Source: Kitasatospora phosalacinea
GTDB taxonomy: Bacteria > Actinomycetota > Actinomycetes > Streptomycetales > Streptomycetaceae
Length of the DNA: 64,000 bases
NCBI RefSeq assembly: GCF_000717185.1
Contig: NZ_JNYE01000009.1
Location: forward strand, 45,020-109,019
Direction: 5' to 3'
The notes under the pieces were generated by a model that saw nothing but the letters and a program-made list of their open reading frames with translations, ran no database searches and was not told where the DNA came from. Position 1 is the stretch's first letter. Every line of letters starts with the position of its first letter. Shown here in pieces: positions 17,861-26,275 of this stretch. Position numbers and translations under genes: made by a program.

Positions 17861-18625
17861 CTACCGGATCCGGGCCGAGAACAGCCGGGCCGAGTAGGAC
17901 ACCGCCGCGGCCGTCAGCACCGCGACGATCAGCAGCCCCTGCCAGACCACGCTGTCGCCGGGGCGCCCGGAGAACAGCGCCCGCATGCCCTCCACCGCCC
18001 AGTAGAAGGGGTTCCACTCCGCGACCTTCTGCAGCCACACCGGCGCCAGCGCCAGCGGCAGCAGCACGCCGGAGAGCAGGCCGATCGGCTGGGCGACGGT
18101 GTTCACCACCGGCGCCATCGCGGCGTCGTTGGGCAGCGCCAGGGCGATGCCGTACGAGACCGCCGAGGTCATCAGCGCCAGCAGGGCGAGCAGCACGTAG
18201 GCCAGCAGCAGGCTCAGCGGCTCGACCCGCAGGCCGAACGGCAGCGCGACCAGCGTGATGATGACCGCCTGGACGAGCAGGCCGAGCGTCTCGCGCAGCG
18301 CCCGCCCCAGCAGCAGGGCGAGCCGGCTGACCGGGGTCACCCGGGAGCGCTCGATGATGCCGGCCTTCAGCTCGCCGAGCAGGCTGAAGCCGGTGTAGAG
18401 GCCGCCGAAGATGCAGAGCACCGCCAGCAGGCCGGGGACGTAGATCTGGTAGGCCTCGGCGTAGGTGCTCGCGCCCATCGGCTTGAGCACCTGCTTCAGC
18501 AGCGGGGCGAACAGCAGCAGGTAGAAGACCGGCTGGGTGATGCCGACCACGATCCAGATCGGTGTGCGCCACATCAGCAGCACTTGCCGCTGGAAGACCA
18601 GCCAGGTGTCACGGGCGAGCTTCAC
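17861..18625 (-). CDS. ABC-2 type transporter permease
   Basis: A 254-residue membrane protein with about six hydrophobic segments. A typical ABC-2 layout is visible: cytoplasmic start (VFQRQVLLMWRTP), first helices, the conserved loop ELKAGIIERSRVTPVSR, and a C-terminal pair ending NPFYWAVEGMR plus a last helix. It resembles DrrB-type drug-efflux permeases. With the ATPase encoded immediately upstream it should export the cluster product and give self-resistance. The GTG start at 18625 has only a weak ribosome-binding sequence, consistent with coupling to the ATPase gene 35 bp away. Confidence 0.87.
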   Translation of the reverse strand: MKLARDTWLVFQRQVLLMWRTPIWIVVGITQPVFYLLLFAPLLKQVLKPMGASTYAEAYQIYVPGLLAVLCIFGGLYTGFSLLGELKAGIIERSRVTPVSRLALLLGRALRETLGLLVQAVIITLVALPFGLRVEPLSLLLAYVLLALLALMTSAVSYGIALALPNDAAMAPVVNTVAQPIGLLSGVLLPLALAPVWLQKVAEWNPFYWAVEGMRALFSGRPGDSVVWQGLLIVAVLTAAAVSYSARLFSARIR

Positions 18626-18660
18626 GGAAGGGACCCCAGGGATTTCTCGTCAGTTTCTCG

Positions 18661-19614
18661 TCAGGACTGTTCGATGGAGCGGCCGGTGCGGGCCAGGAAG
18701 ACGTCGTCCAGGCTCGGCCGCTGGAGCTGCACCGTCCCGGGGACGATGCCCGCCCCGTTCAGGACGCTCAGCAGCTGCGGGACGGCCGCCGCACCGTCGT
18801 CCAGGTACAGGCGCAGGCCGTCCTCGCCCGGCTCCAGCCGGTGCAGGGAGCGCTGCCCGCGCAGGGCGTCGGCGGCGGGCCCGGCCTCCCCGGCGGCGAG
18901 GCCGAGCAGCACGACGTCGCCGGAGATCTCGCGCTTGAGCGCCTCGGGCGTGCCCTCCACCACGACCTGGCCGTGGTCGACGATCGCGACCCGGTCGCAG
19001 AGCGCGTCGGCCTCGTCCAGGTAGTGGGTGGTGACCACGACCGTCATGCCCCCGGTGCGCAGCCGCTCGATCTCGGCCCACACCTGGCCGCGGCTGGCCG
19101 GGTCCAGGCCCACCGTCGGCTCGTCCAGGAACAGCACCTTCGGGGAGTGGATGACCCCGAGGGCGATGTCGACCCGGCGGCGCTGGCCGCCGGAGTAGGT
19201 GCTGCAGTGGCGGTCGGCGAACTCGGCCAGCTCGAACGCCGCGACGGCGTCCGCGGCCTGCCGCAGCGCCTCGGCCTTGCGGCTGCCGTACATCCGGGCC
19301 TGCATGACCAGTTCCTCCCGCCCGGTGACGGCGTCGGCGGTGCCGCCGCCCTGGGCGACGTAGCCGATCCGGCGGCGGACCCCGGCCGGGTCCGTCAGCA
19401 GGTCGGCCCCGGCGACCAGGGCCGCGCCGCCGTCCGGGCGGATCAGGGTGGCGAGCATGCGCAGCGTGGTGGTCTTCCCGGCGCCGTTGGGGCCGAGGAA
19501 TCCGAAGATCTCGCCCGCCCGGACGTCCAGGTCGATGCCGCGGACGGCGTCGACGACGGTCCGGCCGTGCTTGCCGGACGGGTAGGACTTGCGAAGTCCC
19601 TTGGTCTCGATCAA
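18661..19614 (-). CDS. ABC transporter ATP-binding protein (DrrA-like)
   Basis: A 317-residue ATPase. Walker A is GPNGAGKTT, the Q-loop lies in GYVAQGGGTADAVTG, the signature is YSGGQRRRVD, Walker B is VLFLDEPTVGLDP and the switch His is in VVTTHYLDEAD. The C-terminal extension ending in PSLDDVFLARTGR is the hallmark of daunorubicin-resistance (DrrA) type drug exporters. It powers the adjacent permease. Start is TTG at 19614 with GGGAG 6 nt upstream. It is transcribed with the glycosyltransferase and the third ACP. Confidence 0.9.
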   Translation of the reverse strand: MIETKGLRKSYPSGKHGRTVVDAVRGIDLDVRAGEIFGFLGPNGAGKTTTLRMLATLIRPDGGAALVAGADLLTDPAGVRRRIGYVAQGGGTADAVTGREELVMQARMYGSRKAEALRQAADAVAAFELAEFADRHCSTYSGGQRRRVDIALGVIHSPKVLFLDEPTVGLDPASRGQVWAEIERLRTGGMTVVVTTHYLDEADALCDRVAIVDHGQVVVEGTPEALKREISGDVVLLGLAAGEAGPAADALRGQRSLHRLEPGEDGLRLYLDDGAAAVPQLLSVLNGAGIVPGTVQLQRPSLDDVFLARTGRSIEQS

Positions 19615-19703
19615 CCAGAACTCCCGTGCTGGGGTGGGGTGCGGGGGCCTCGCGCCCGCCAACCGGCGCTCATGGGACGGCGGTTGGCGGACGCGGGGCG
19701 GTA

Positions 19704-20864
19704 TCAGGGGGCGACCAGCGCCTCCATCCGGTCGGCGGCGGTCAACGCCCCGCCTCCGGACAGCAGTTGACGACCGATCAGCTCGGCGGCCGTCCGGTGG
19801 GAGGGGTCGTCGAGCACCCGCCGCAGCCGCTCGGCGATCACCGGCGGACTGGCCCGGGCGAACGGGACCCGCAGGCCGGCCCCGGCCTCCGCGACCCGCT
19901 GCGCCACGAACGGCTGGTCGTTGCGGATCGGCGCCGCCAGCACGGGGACCCCGTGGGCCAGCGACTCGACCACGGTGTTCATCCCACCATGGCAGAGCAC
20001 CGCGTCCAAGCGCCCCGCCGCCAGCAGCTCCAGCACCGGTGCCCGATCGACCACCAGCACGGAGTCCGGAAGGGCAGCCGGAAGTGCCCCGCGGGACGCG
20101 GCGACCACCGCCTGCGCGCCGTCCCCGCCGAGCAGCTCCAGCGCCGCGACGGTGCGGTGCAGGAAGTCCGCGCCGACCGCGTCCGACATCGTCCCCATGG
20201 TGACCAGCACGGTGCGCCGACCGGCCGCCAGCCGCTCCCACGGGAACGCCGGATCCGCCGGGCGCGCGGTCAGCACCGGCCCCACCGCGGCGAGTTGCGG
20301 CAGCGGCGGCAGGTCGCCGAGCAGCGCCCGCCCGGAGGTGGCCAGCACCAGGTGCGGCGAGCAGCGCGGGTCGGTGAACTCCCCGGCGGGCAGCCCGGCC
20401 CGCTCCCACAGGCCCGCCAGCAGGCCCGCCGTCCAGGCCTCCACCCGCGGCAGGTGCCGGTACGGGCGGCCCAGCTCCATCGCCCCCGGCGCCAGCGTCG
20501 CCCACGGCAGCCCGTACCGGTGCGCGACCAGCGCGCCCGCCGGGGTGTGCTGGTCCACCAGCAGCGCATCGGGTCGGAACTCCCGCACCACCGCGTCCAG
20601 CGGCTTCAGGGTGAACTTGGCGTACGGGACGACGAAGCCCTCCCACAGCGAGCGCAGCGAGGCCAGGCCGTGGCCGCCCATCGCCCGGAACATCCGGTTG
20701 CCGGTGCCGAAGACCCGGGCGCCGGGGCCGAGCAGCGGCCGCAGCATCGTCTCGGTGCCGGTCCAGGCCACCTCGTGGCCGCGCGCGGCCAGCTCGTCCG
20801 CGATCCCGGCCGCCGGGTTGACGTGCCCGGCCAGCGGCGGCACCACCAGCAGGAAGCGGCTCAC
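19704..20864 (-). CDS. GT1-family glycosyltransferase (macrolide-type, MGT)
   Basis: A 386-residue GT-B glycosyltransferase. The N-terminal acceptor domain begins SRFLLVVPPLAGHVNPA with the usual catalytic-His context GHVNP. The C-terminal donor domain has the signature LCHGGMNTVVESLAHGVP and PIRNDQPFVAQRV. It should attach a sugar from an NDP-sugar to the product or a precursor, and could also serve self-protection next to the exporter. No deoxysugar biosynthesis genes are in the window, so a common UDP-hexose donor is likely. The GTG start overlaps the ACP3 stop (GTGA). Confidence 0.88.
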   Translation of the reverse strand: MSRFLLVVPPLAGHVNPAAGIADELAARGHEVAWTGTETMLRPLLGPGARVFGTGNRMFRAMGGHGLASLRSLWEGFVVPYAKFTLKPLDAVVREFRPDALLVDQHTPAGALVAHRYGLPWATLAPGAMELGRPYRHLPRVEAWTAGLLAGLWERAGLPAGEFTDPRCSPHLVLATSGRALLGDLPPLPQLAAVGPVLTARPADPAFPWERLAAGRRTVLVTMGTMSDAVGADFLHRTVAALELLGGDGAQAVVAASRGALPAALPDSVLVVDRAPVLELLAAGRLDAVLCHGGMNTVVESLAHGVPVLAAPIRNDQPFVAQRVAEAGAGLRVPFARASPPVIAERLRRVLDDPSHRTAAELIGRQLLSGGGALTAADRMEALVAP

Positions 20865-21190
20865 CGGCGCACCAGCTCCGCCAGGTCGCCGACGGTCAGC
20901 GCGGCCAGCCCGTCCAGGTCGAGGCCGGCCCGCAGCGCGCCCAGGTCGGCGCCGAAGCGCTCCCGCAGCAGCGCGTCCAGGGCGGCGAACTCGCTCTCGT
21001 CCAGGGCGAGATCGGCGTCCAGCCGGTCCCCGGGGGCGAGCGACTCTGCCCATTCGGGCAGAGCGTCGGCCGCCTCGGCCAGCGCGGCCAGCAGCCCCGG
21101 GCCGAGGACGGGCGACGGCGCGCCGGACGGCCCGGAGGCCGCTCCGGAAAAGGTTTCTTGGTGTACGGAGGAATGCTGGGGATCAGTCAA
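20861..21190 (-). CDS. Acyl carrier protein-like protein
   Basis: A 109-residue protein whose C-terminal 75 residues look like a carrier domain: an acidic stretch, then LALDESEFAALDALLRERFG with Ser in the phosphopantetheine position (DES rather than DSL), then a TVGDLAELV end helix. The N-terminus is Pro/Gly/Ser-rich. TTG at 21190 with GGAG 7 nt upstream is preferred; the frame is open to 21268 but would overlap the divergent KASIII promoter. It heads the leftward glycosyltransferase-exporter unit, so the sugar may be added to a carrier-bound intermediate (inference). Confidence 0.65.
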   Translation of the reverse strand: MTDPQHSSVHQETFSGAASGPSGAPSPVLGPGLLAALAEAADALPEWAESLAPGDRLDADLALDESEFAALDALLRERFGADLGALRAGLDLDGLAALTVGDLAELVRR

Positions 21191-21253
21191 CGGAAAGCTC
21201 CACCGGCTCGACGGCAACGGGAGTGAGGGAGGCGGCCCCAGGGCGGTGATCGC

Positions 21254-21282
21254 TTGTGCGACCCGCAAGGCGTGGGAATACT
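21254..21282 (+). promoter_or_regulatory. Putative promoter of the KASIII operon
   Basis: TTGTGC and AATACT hexamers are separated by 17 bp. The second ends 7 nt before the GTG at 21290, so transcription would start at the start codon (leaderless mRNA). It also lies upstream of the divergent ACP gene. Confidence 0.45.
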
Positions 21283-21289
21283 AACCGGG

Positions 21290-22222
21290 GTGACCGCACT
21301 GGAGGCAGTGGCCGTCCACCTCCCCCCGCGACTCGAACCGATCGAGGACGTGGGCGCCCGGATCGGCCTTACCCCACGTCAACTCCGAATCTTCCGCCGC
21401 TTCCACGGCCTGGACCAGGTGCGCCTGGACCCGGACGGGACGCTGCTCGACCTGCTGGACGCCGCCGTCCGGGCCCTGCCCGAACTGCGCGGCAACGAAC
21501 ACCGCATCCGGTACCTGCTGCACGCCCGCAGCACGCCGGTCGCCGCGCCCTACCCGATCAACCCCCTGCAGCAGCTCAAGGAACGCTTCGGCCTCACCCG
21601 CGCCGACGCGTTCACCGTCACCCAACAGGCCTGCGCCGCCTCACTGCTGGCCGTCGACCTGGCCGGACGACTGCTGGCCGACGACGGCGACCCGTCGGCA
21701 CTGGCCCTGGTGCTGGCGGGGGAGAAGACCTTCACCCGGGACGCCCAACTCCTGCCCGGCACCACGATCTTCGCCGAGGCCGCCACCGCCTGCCTGGTCA
21801 GCCCCGACGGCGACCGCAACCGCGTGCTCTCCTACGCGGTCCGCCAGCGCCCCGAGTTCCACGGCCGGCCGGTCGACGACCCCGAGCTGATGAACCGCTA
21901 CCAGCGGGAGTACCAGCCCACCATGGTCGAGACCATCGGGGCCGCGCTCGACCAGGCGGGCCTCGGCCTCGCCGACCTCGCACTGCTGCTCCCGCACAAC
22001 GTCAACCAGGCCTCCTGGCGGATGCTCTGCCGCGAACTCGACTACCCCGCCGAGCGGGTGGTCCTGGACAACGTGGCCTCGGTCGGCCACAGCTTCGCCG
22101 CGGACGCCTTCGTCAACCTCCGCACCGCCACCACCGGCGGAGCGCTCCGGCCCGGCGACCACTACCTGATCGCCGCCGCCGGCATCGGCGCCACCTTCGC
22201 GGCCATGGTCCTGCAGCACTGA
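21290..22222 (+). CDS. Beta-ketoacyl-ACP synthase III (KASIII/FabH-like)
   Basis: A 310-residue KASIII-type enzyme. The nucleophile is in TQQACAASLLAVD, the His in LLPHNVNQASW and the Asn in LDNVASVGHSFAAD, giving Cys-His-Asn. Family members prime type II pathways from acyl-CoA, and some in antibiotic clusters act as acyltransferases (CerJ-like). The usual GNTS loop reads DNVASVGHS, a clear divergence from housekeeping FabH. The GTG at 21290 fits the leaderless promoter; a TTG at 21254 is an alternative start. It begins a rightward operon with an ACP, a KS-like protein and the PPTase. Confidence 0.85.
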   Translation: MTALEAVAVHLPPRLEPIEDVGARIGLTPRQLRIFRRFHGLDQVRLDPDGTLLDLLDAAVRALPELRGNEHRIRYLLHARSTPVAAPYPINPLQQLKERFGLTRADAFTVTQQACAASLLAVDLAGRLLADDGDPSALALVLAGEKTFTRDAQLLPGTTIFAEAATACLVSPDGDRNRVLSYAVRQRPEFHGRPVDDPELMNRYQREYQPTMVETIGAALDQAGLGLADLALLLPHNVNQASWRMLCRELDYPAERVVLDNVASVGHSFAADAFVNLRTATTGGALRPGDHYLIAAAGIGATFAAMVLQH

Positions 22223-22263
22223 CACCCCATCCCACCGCTCACCCACCACCGGACGGTCCACCC

Positions 22264-22653
22264 ATGCCAGAATCCGCCCTGCCCGCCGCCGAGTTGCCCA
22301 CCACCGCCCTGCCCGCCGCCGAGTTGCCCGCCGTCGAGCCGGTCGCCCCCGAGCCGGTCGACCCCGAGCCGGTCGACCCCGAGCCGGTCGACCCCGGGGT
22401 GCGCGAGCGCATCCGGCGCGGCGTCGAGGAGGTCCTGCCGCGCGTCCTGGGCGTCCAGCTCGCCGACATCCCCGCGAACGCCTGCTTCTTCGACGACTAC
22501 GGCCTCACCTCCTCCGGCATCGTCGACCTGGTCCTGGACATCGAGGAGACGCTCGCCATCCAGGTCGACGTCGAGCACCTCGTCATCGACGACATCCGCA
22601 CCGTCGACAGCCTCACCGACTACGTCGTCGGACACCACGTCGACGAGGACTGA
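22264..22653 (+). CDS. Acyl carrier protein with Pro-rich N-terminal repeats
   Basis: A 129-residue protein. The first 45 residues are repeats (LPAAE and EPVDP units), and the carrier domain follows with Ser in YGLTSSGIVDLVLDIEE and an end helix TVDSLTDYVV. The DSL motif reads TSS, which is unusual but keeps the Ser. Position right after KASIII suggests it carries the starter made or accepted by that enzyme. The repeat tract parallels the Pro-Ala arm of the ACP at 11981. Confidence 0.8.
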   Translation: MPESALPAAELPTTALPAAELPAVEPVAPEPVDPEPVDPEPVDPGVRERIRRGVEEVLPRVLGVQLADIPANACFFDDYGLTSSGIVDLVLDIEETLAIQVDVEHLVIDDIRTVDSLTDYVVGHHVDED

Positions 22654-22656
22654 CCG

Positions 22657-23457
22657 GTGCCCGCCGAGAACCGCGGCCTGCGCGTGACCAGGGCGGTCGC
22701 CGCCGGGTTCGACGGCCACGCCGCCGCCGCGCTCCACCCCGACCTGCGCACCTTCACCGCCGACCTGGCCCGCCCGTACGGCCTGCCGCTGCGCGAGGAC
22801 CTGCTGGACGCGGGCGCCGGGCACGACTACGGGGAGATGGGCGCCGCGCTGCTGGAACGCGCCCTGCCCGGGGGCGAACCCGCGGACCTGCTGATCCTCG
22901 CCTTCTCCTCCCCGGACGTCCGGCCCGCCGCCCCCGCCTCGCTCCGGCTCAGCAGCCACTGCCCCGGGCAGCCGACCGCCTTCGCCGTCTGCGACCAGGG
23001 CAGCGCCGCCGCCTTCACCGCCCTGCGCCTCGCCGCCGTCCACCACCGCACCGGCGGCTGCCGCCGGGCCGTGATCGTGCTCGCCGAGCAGAGCGCCCTG
23101 CACCACGAGGCCCCCGAACCCGTCGACCTGCCCGCCGGGCACCGCGCCGTCGTCCTGGTCTGCGAGGACGCCCCGGGCGAAGGCCTGCGGGTGCACCGGC
23201 AGGACCAGCCGGACGGCGCGCGGGCGCTGCGCTCCGTCCGCGACGAGCACCGCCGACTCGGCCCGGACGCCGGGCTGCTGCTCTCCGCCGCACTGTCCGC
23301 CCACGGCGTCCCCGACGGCGCCGAAGCGGCCCGCCCCGGACAGCCCTTCACCGGCGTCTGGACCCTGCTGGCCGACCGCCTCGACGCCCGCCGCCCGCTC
23401 CTGGTCGCCGACCACGACCGGCGCCTGGGCCTGCTCAGTACGCTGACCCTGCCGTGA
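22657..23457 (+). CDS. Thiolase-fold KS-like protein without canonical active-site Cys
   Basis: A 266-residue protein. The central part reads like the nucleophile-elbow region of a condensing enzyme (DLLILAFSSPDVRP, then AFAVCDQGSAAAFTALRLAA, then RAVIVLAEQSAL), but the residue expected to be Cys sits in a VCDQGS context and I see no partner His motifs. It may be a non-catalytic subunit of the KASIII two genes upstream, or an unrelated thiolase-like protein. The GTG start follows GAGGA by 7 nt and lies 3 bp after the ACP stop; its own stop overlaps the PPTase start (GTGA). Function is unknown. Confidence 0.6.
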   Translation: MPAENRGLRVTRAVAAGFDGHAAAALHPDLRTFTADLARPYGLPLREDLLDAGAGHDYGEMGAALLERALPGGEPADLLILAFSSPDVRPAAPASLRLSSHCPGQPTAFAVCDQGSAAAFTALRLAAVHHRTGGCRRAVIVLAEQSALHHEAPEPVDLPAGHRAVVLVCEDAPGEGLRVHRQDQPDGARALRSVRDEHRRLGPDAGLLLSAALSAHGVPDGAEAARPGQPFTGVWTLLADRLDARRPLLVADHDRRLGLLSTLTLP

Positions 23458-24206
23458 ACACCGTGAACACCGTGAACGCCCTGACCCCCGCCGCCACCGC
23501 CGCCGCCGACCCTGATGTCATCGACGTCATCGACGCCTGGAGCATCCCCACCGACCAGCCCCCGGACGTCGTGCGCCGCCTGTACGGCCTGCTCGACCCC
23601 GCGGAACGCAGCCGCGCCGACCGCGCCCACGACCCGGCCGAGGGCGGGCGCTTCGCGGTGGCCCGGGGTGCCGTCCGGCTGCTCGTCGCCGAACGGCTCG
23701 GCGTCCCGCCCGCCGACCTGGTGTGGCGCTACGGCCCGCACGGCAAGCCCGAACCCGTCCTCCCGGCGTCCGCCGAACCGCTCCGGGTCAACTGGTCCGG
23801 CTCGGGGGCGCTCGCGCTGCTGGCCCTCGCCGTCGGACGCCGGGTCGGCGCGGACGTCGAGCAGCTCGCCCGGCCCGAGATCGGCGCGCGGATCGCCCGC
23901 CGCCACTTCCCGGCCGCCGACGCGGCACTCGTCCTGGACGCGCCGACCCCCGCCGACGGCGCCGACCGCTTCACCCGGCTGTGGTGCCGCCGCGAGGCCT
24001 GCGTCAAGGTCCACGGCGGGCGGCTCGCCCAGGGCCTCGGCCTCCCGCTGGCCGGGCCCTCCCCGCTGCGCCTGGCCGACGCGGCCCCGCTCGGGCCCGG
24101 TCCGCTCTGGCTGTCCGACGTCCCGGTGCCGGGCCCGTTCCGCGCGGCGGTCGCCGCCGACACCGACCGCCCCTTCACCGTCCGCCACCGCACCTGGACC
24201 GGCTGA
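23454..24206 (+). CDS. Sfp-type 4'-phosphopantetheinyl transferase
   Basis: A 250-residue PPTase. Motifs in order: RFAVARGAVRLLVAERLG (P1-like), YGPHGKPEPV, VGADVEQLARPEI with the Mg-binding Asp and Glu, and LWCRREACVKVHGGRL (the W-x-x-x-E-A-x-x-K motif). It should convert the four apo carrier proteins of this cluster to their holo forms. The GTG start overlaps the upstream stop. The N-terminus has short NTV and VIDVID repeats. A strong hairpin terminator follows. Confidence 0.92.
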   Translation: MNTVNTVNALTPAATAAADPDVIDVIDAWSIPTDQPPDVVRRLYGLLDPAERSRADRAHDPAEGGRFAVARGAVRLLVAERLGVPPADLVWRYGPHGKPEPVLPASAEPLRVNWSGSGALALLALAVGRRVGADVEQLARPEIGARIARRHFPAADAALVLDAPTPADGADRFTRLWCRREACVKVHGGRLAQGLGLPLAGPSPLRLADAAPLGPGPLWLSDVPVPGPFRAAVAADTDRPFTVRHRTWTG

Positions 24207-24258
24207 ACTCCCTTACCTGAACTTCCTTACCTGAACTCCCTTACCTGACAAGCACGTT

Positions 24259-24292
24259 CGGGCCCGACCGGCAGCTGAACCGGTCGGGCCCG
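24259..24292. terminator. Bidirectional rho-independent-like hairpin
   Basis: A perfect 13-bp stem, CGGGCCCGACCGG paired with CCGGTCGGGCCCG around an 8-nt loop, lies between the convergent PPTase and GNAT genes. The preceding 50 bp hold three near-identical 15-bp copies of CTGAACTCCCTTAC. Confidence 0.88.
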
Positions 24293-24310
24293 ACGCGTTC
24301 GCGCGTGCCG

Positions 24311-24817
24311 TCAGCCCACCGGCCGCGACATGTAGACCGCCCGCCGCCCGTACGACGCGGGCACCGCCACCTCCCGGTGGGCGCGGTAGCCGTAGAAGCG
24401 CAGCAGGATGTCGGAGCCGCGCACCGCGACCATCGAGACCTGCGCGAAGCCCTCCGCCGCCGCCCGCGCCTGCACGTGCTCCATCAGGTTCGCGGCGAGC
24501 TCCCGGCCGCGCAACTCCTCGGCCAGCACCAGGTCGTGGACGTGCAGGTTGTCCGTCGCGAAGGCCTCTCCGGCCTCCGCCACGGCGAGGTCCGGGCACC
24601 GCAGCGGCGGGTACGGCAGGCTCAGCAGGTAGCCGCGGACGGCGCCGCTGTCGCACTGCTCCAGCACGAAGCAGGTGCCGGGCGAGCGGCGGGCCCGGGA
24701 CTGCAGCGCCTCCCGCCCCTCGGAGAGGCCGTCGGCCGCGTAGGCGTCGTGCTCCAGCGCGACCACGGCGTCCCAGTCCCCGTCGGCCAGCTGCCGGATC
24801 AGGAACTCCCCGCTCAC
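24311..24817 (-). CDS. GNAT-family N-acyltransferase
   Basis: A 168-residue acetyltransferase. It starts in the GNAT style (EFLIRQLADGDWDAVVALE) and has a beta-4 strand followed by the acetyl-CoA loop region EELRGRELAANLMEHVQARA, then the C-terminal LLRFYGYRAHREV typical of the fold. It should transfer an acyl group from CoA to an amine. The GTG start overlaps the stop of the uncharacterised gene upstream (GTGA), so the two form a coupled pair at the edge of the cluster and may modify the same intermediate. Confidence 0.8.
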   Translation of the reverse strand: MSGEFLIRQLADGDWDAVVALEHDAYAADGLSEGREALQSRARRSPGTCFVLEQCDSGAVRGYLLSLPYPPLRCPDLAVAEAGEAFATDNLHVHDLVLAEELRGRELAANLMEHVQARAAAEGFAQVSMVAVRGSDILLRFYGYRAHREVAVPASYGRRAVYMSRPVG

Positions 24818-26118
24818 CCCGCGAGCCCCCGCCCGCGGGCGGCGGCCACCATCGGCGCCCACGCCTCGATCAGCACGGCCCAGCGCACGGCGTCCTCCCG
24901 GGCCTCGTCCAGCAGCTGCTGCCGCTGCCCGGCCACCACGTCCGCCAGCTCGGCGTACTTGCCGCCCAGCTTGCGGTAGAGGCGGTCCACCTCGTCCAGG
25001 CAGGTCTCGTTGGTCTCCCGGTCCAGGTCGAAGGTGCTGCGCACCAGCCCGAGGACCGGCTCCACCTTCAACTCGTGCCGCTCGTCCAGCAGCCCGCGGC
25101 CGAGGTCGATCATCTGGCCGTAGACCGGGTACAGGTACAGCATCGAGAGCAGCATCTTCACGAAGCGCAGCTGGTACGAGACGAACCCGGCGCCGATCCG
25201 GCGCTCGGGCGTGTAGTAGTTGACGATGTGCCGCCGGTGGATGACGGCGGGCAGCTCGGAGTGCACCAGGGCGTGCAGCAGCGCGTAGTCGCTGCCGATG
25301 GTGCGCAGCGAGGGCACCAGCGGCAGCACCTCGTAACCCCGGTGGTCGATGGCGACGTTGCACATGTAGACGTCCCAGATGTCCGGCACGCCGAGCACCG
25401 AGTCGTCGCGGTCGAAGCTCCCCTCCTCGGCGCCCTTGAAGGAGACGTCCACCATGGCGTCCTGCTGCTCCCGCGTCCACACCCGCGGCGTCCACAGCCG
25501 CACCAGGTCCCGGTAGACCTCCGGGTCCAGCTCGTTGATCTCGCCGATGTCCACGTTGAGTTCGCCCATGAAGGACGCGCTGACCAGCATCACCGGCCGG
25601 TCCGCGTCCGCCGGGTCGAGCGTGGAGCGGGCCACCCCCGCCACCGCCTCCCCGGCCGGCTTGCCGATCGACAGCAGCTCGTGGTGGATCGGGAACGCCT
25701 TCTCGCCGTCGACGACCCGGTAGTCGAAGTCGTCGTTGCGCAGGTGCGCCGAGGTGCAGCCCAGGGCGGCGGCACCCAGGAAGATCCGGTTGACGCAGGA
25801 ACCGTACGCGACGTCCTGCGGCAGCATCAGGTCGAGCAGCAGCTCGGGGTCGGCCGCGCCGGAGCGCCGCGCCACGTCGTGGAAGAACGCGCGCTGCGCC
25901 TCGTTGCCGAGGTGGTGGACGAACACGCCGGGGGAGGGGGCCAGTGCGGCCACGGCGTCCGCGTTCTTCGCGAACTCGGCGTCCTCGGTGGTGTCGAGGA
26001 CGAGGAGGTGCACCTCGACCCCGAAGGTCGCGACGGCGTAGGCCGCCTCCTCGGCGAGGTCCACGATGGTGCCGGGGCAGGCGCGCATGGTGGGCAGGGC
26101 GAGGCAGACACGTTGCAT
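24814..26118 (-). CDS. Uncharacterised protein, possibly DUF6271-like
   Basis: A 434-residue soluble protein with no signal peptide or membrane helix. It begins MQRVCLALPTMRACPGTIVD and has an LRNDDFDYRVVDGEKAFP segment that could be an acidic, metal- or nucleotide-binding site, as in GT-A glycosyltransferases. Later blocks are SASFMGELNVDIGEI, VYMCNVAIDHRGYE and RRHIVNYYTPERRIGAG. I recall a Streptomyces family named DUF6271 with this type of start, without certainty. The ATG is preceded by GGAGA. It is co-transcribed with the GNAT gene downstream. Function is not assignable. Confidence 0.6.
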   Translation of the reverse strand: MQRVCLALPTMRACPGTIVDLAEEAAYAVATFGVEVHLLVLDTTEDAEFAKNADAVAALAPSPGVFVHHLGNEAQRAFFHDVARRSGAADPELLLDLMLPQDVAYGSCVNRIFLGAAALGCTSAHLRNDDFDYRVVDGEKAFPIHHELLSIGKPAGEAVAGVARSTLDPADADRPVMLVSASFMGELNVDIGEINELDPEVYRDLVRLWTPRVWTREQQDAMVDVSFKGAEEGSFDRDDSVLGVPDIWDVYMCNVAIDHRGYEVLPLVPSLRTIGSDYALLHALVHSELPAVIHRRHIVNYYTPERRIGAGFVSYQLRFVKMLLSMLYLYPVYGQMIDLGRGLLDERHELKVEPVLGLVRSTFDLDRETNETCLDEVDRLYRKLGGKYAELADVVAGQRQQLLDEAREDAVRWAVLIEAWAPMVAAARGRGLAG

Positions 26119-26210
26119 GGTGTGGGAATCTCCGTCCGGTCGTCAGGGTCGATGCGGCGTCGGGCCGCCGCGCGGGGAGAAGGGGCCCTGGCCGGCCCGC
26201 CCCGCGGTCC

Positions 26211-26275
26211 CGGACGGCCCGCCCCGCCACTCCGGACGGCCCGCCCCGCCGTCCCGGACGGCCCGTCAGCGACTG
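26211..26275. repeat. Three copies of a 22-bp GC-rich direct repeat in a 640-bp intergenic region
   Basis: CGGACGGCCCGCCCCGCC recurs with a period of 22 bp starting at 26211, 26233 and 26255. The rest of 26119-26716 shows no convincing gene on either strand; the long frames there are Arg/Pro/Gly shadows. The stretch should hold the promoter of the uncharacterised gene starting at 26118. Confidence 0.6.

Noticed and set aside
18661..20646. One 661-residue fusion of glycosyltransferase and ABC ATPase
   Set aside because: The upstream part of this frame is shadow of the glycosyltransferase gene; a TTG with a ribosome-binding site at 19614 gives a normal ATPase.
24207..24258. Three CTGAACTCCCTTAC repeats as a SARP binding site
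   Set aside because: They lie between convergent gene ends just before a terminator, not at a promoter.
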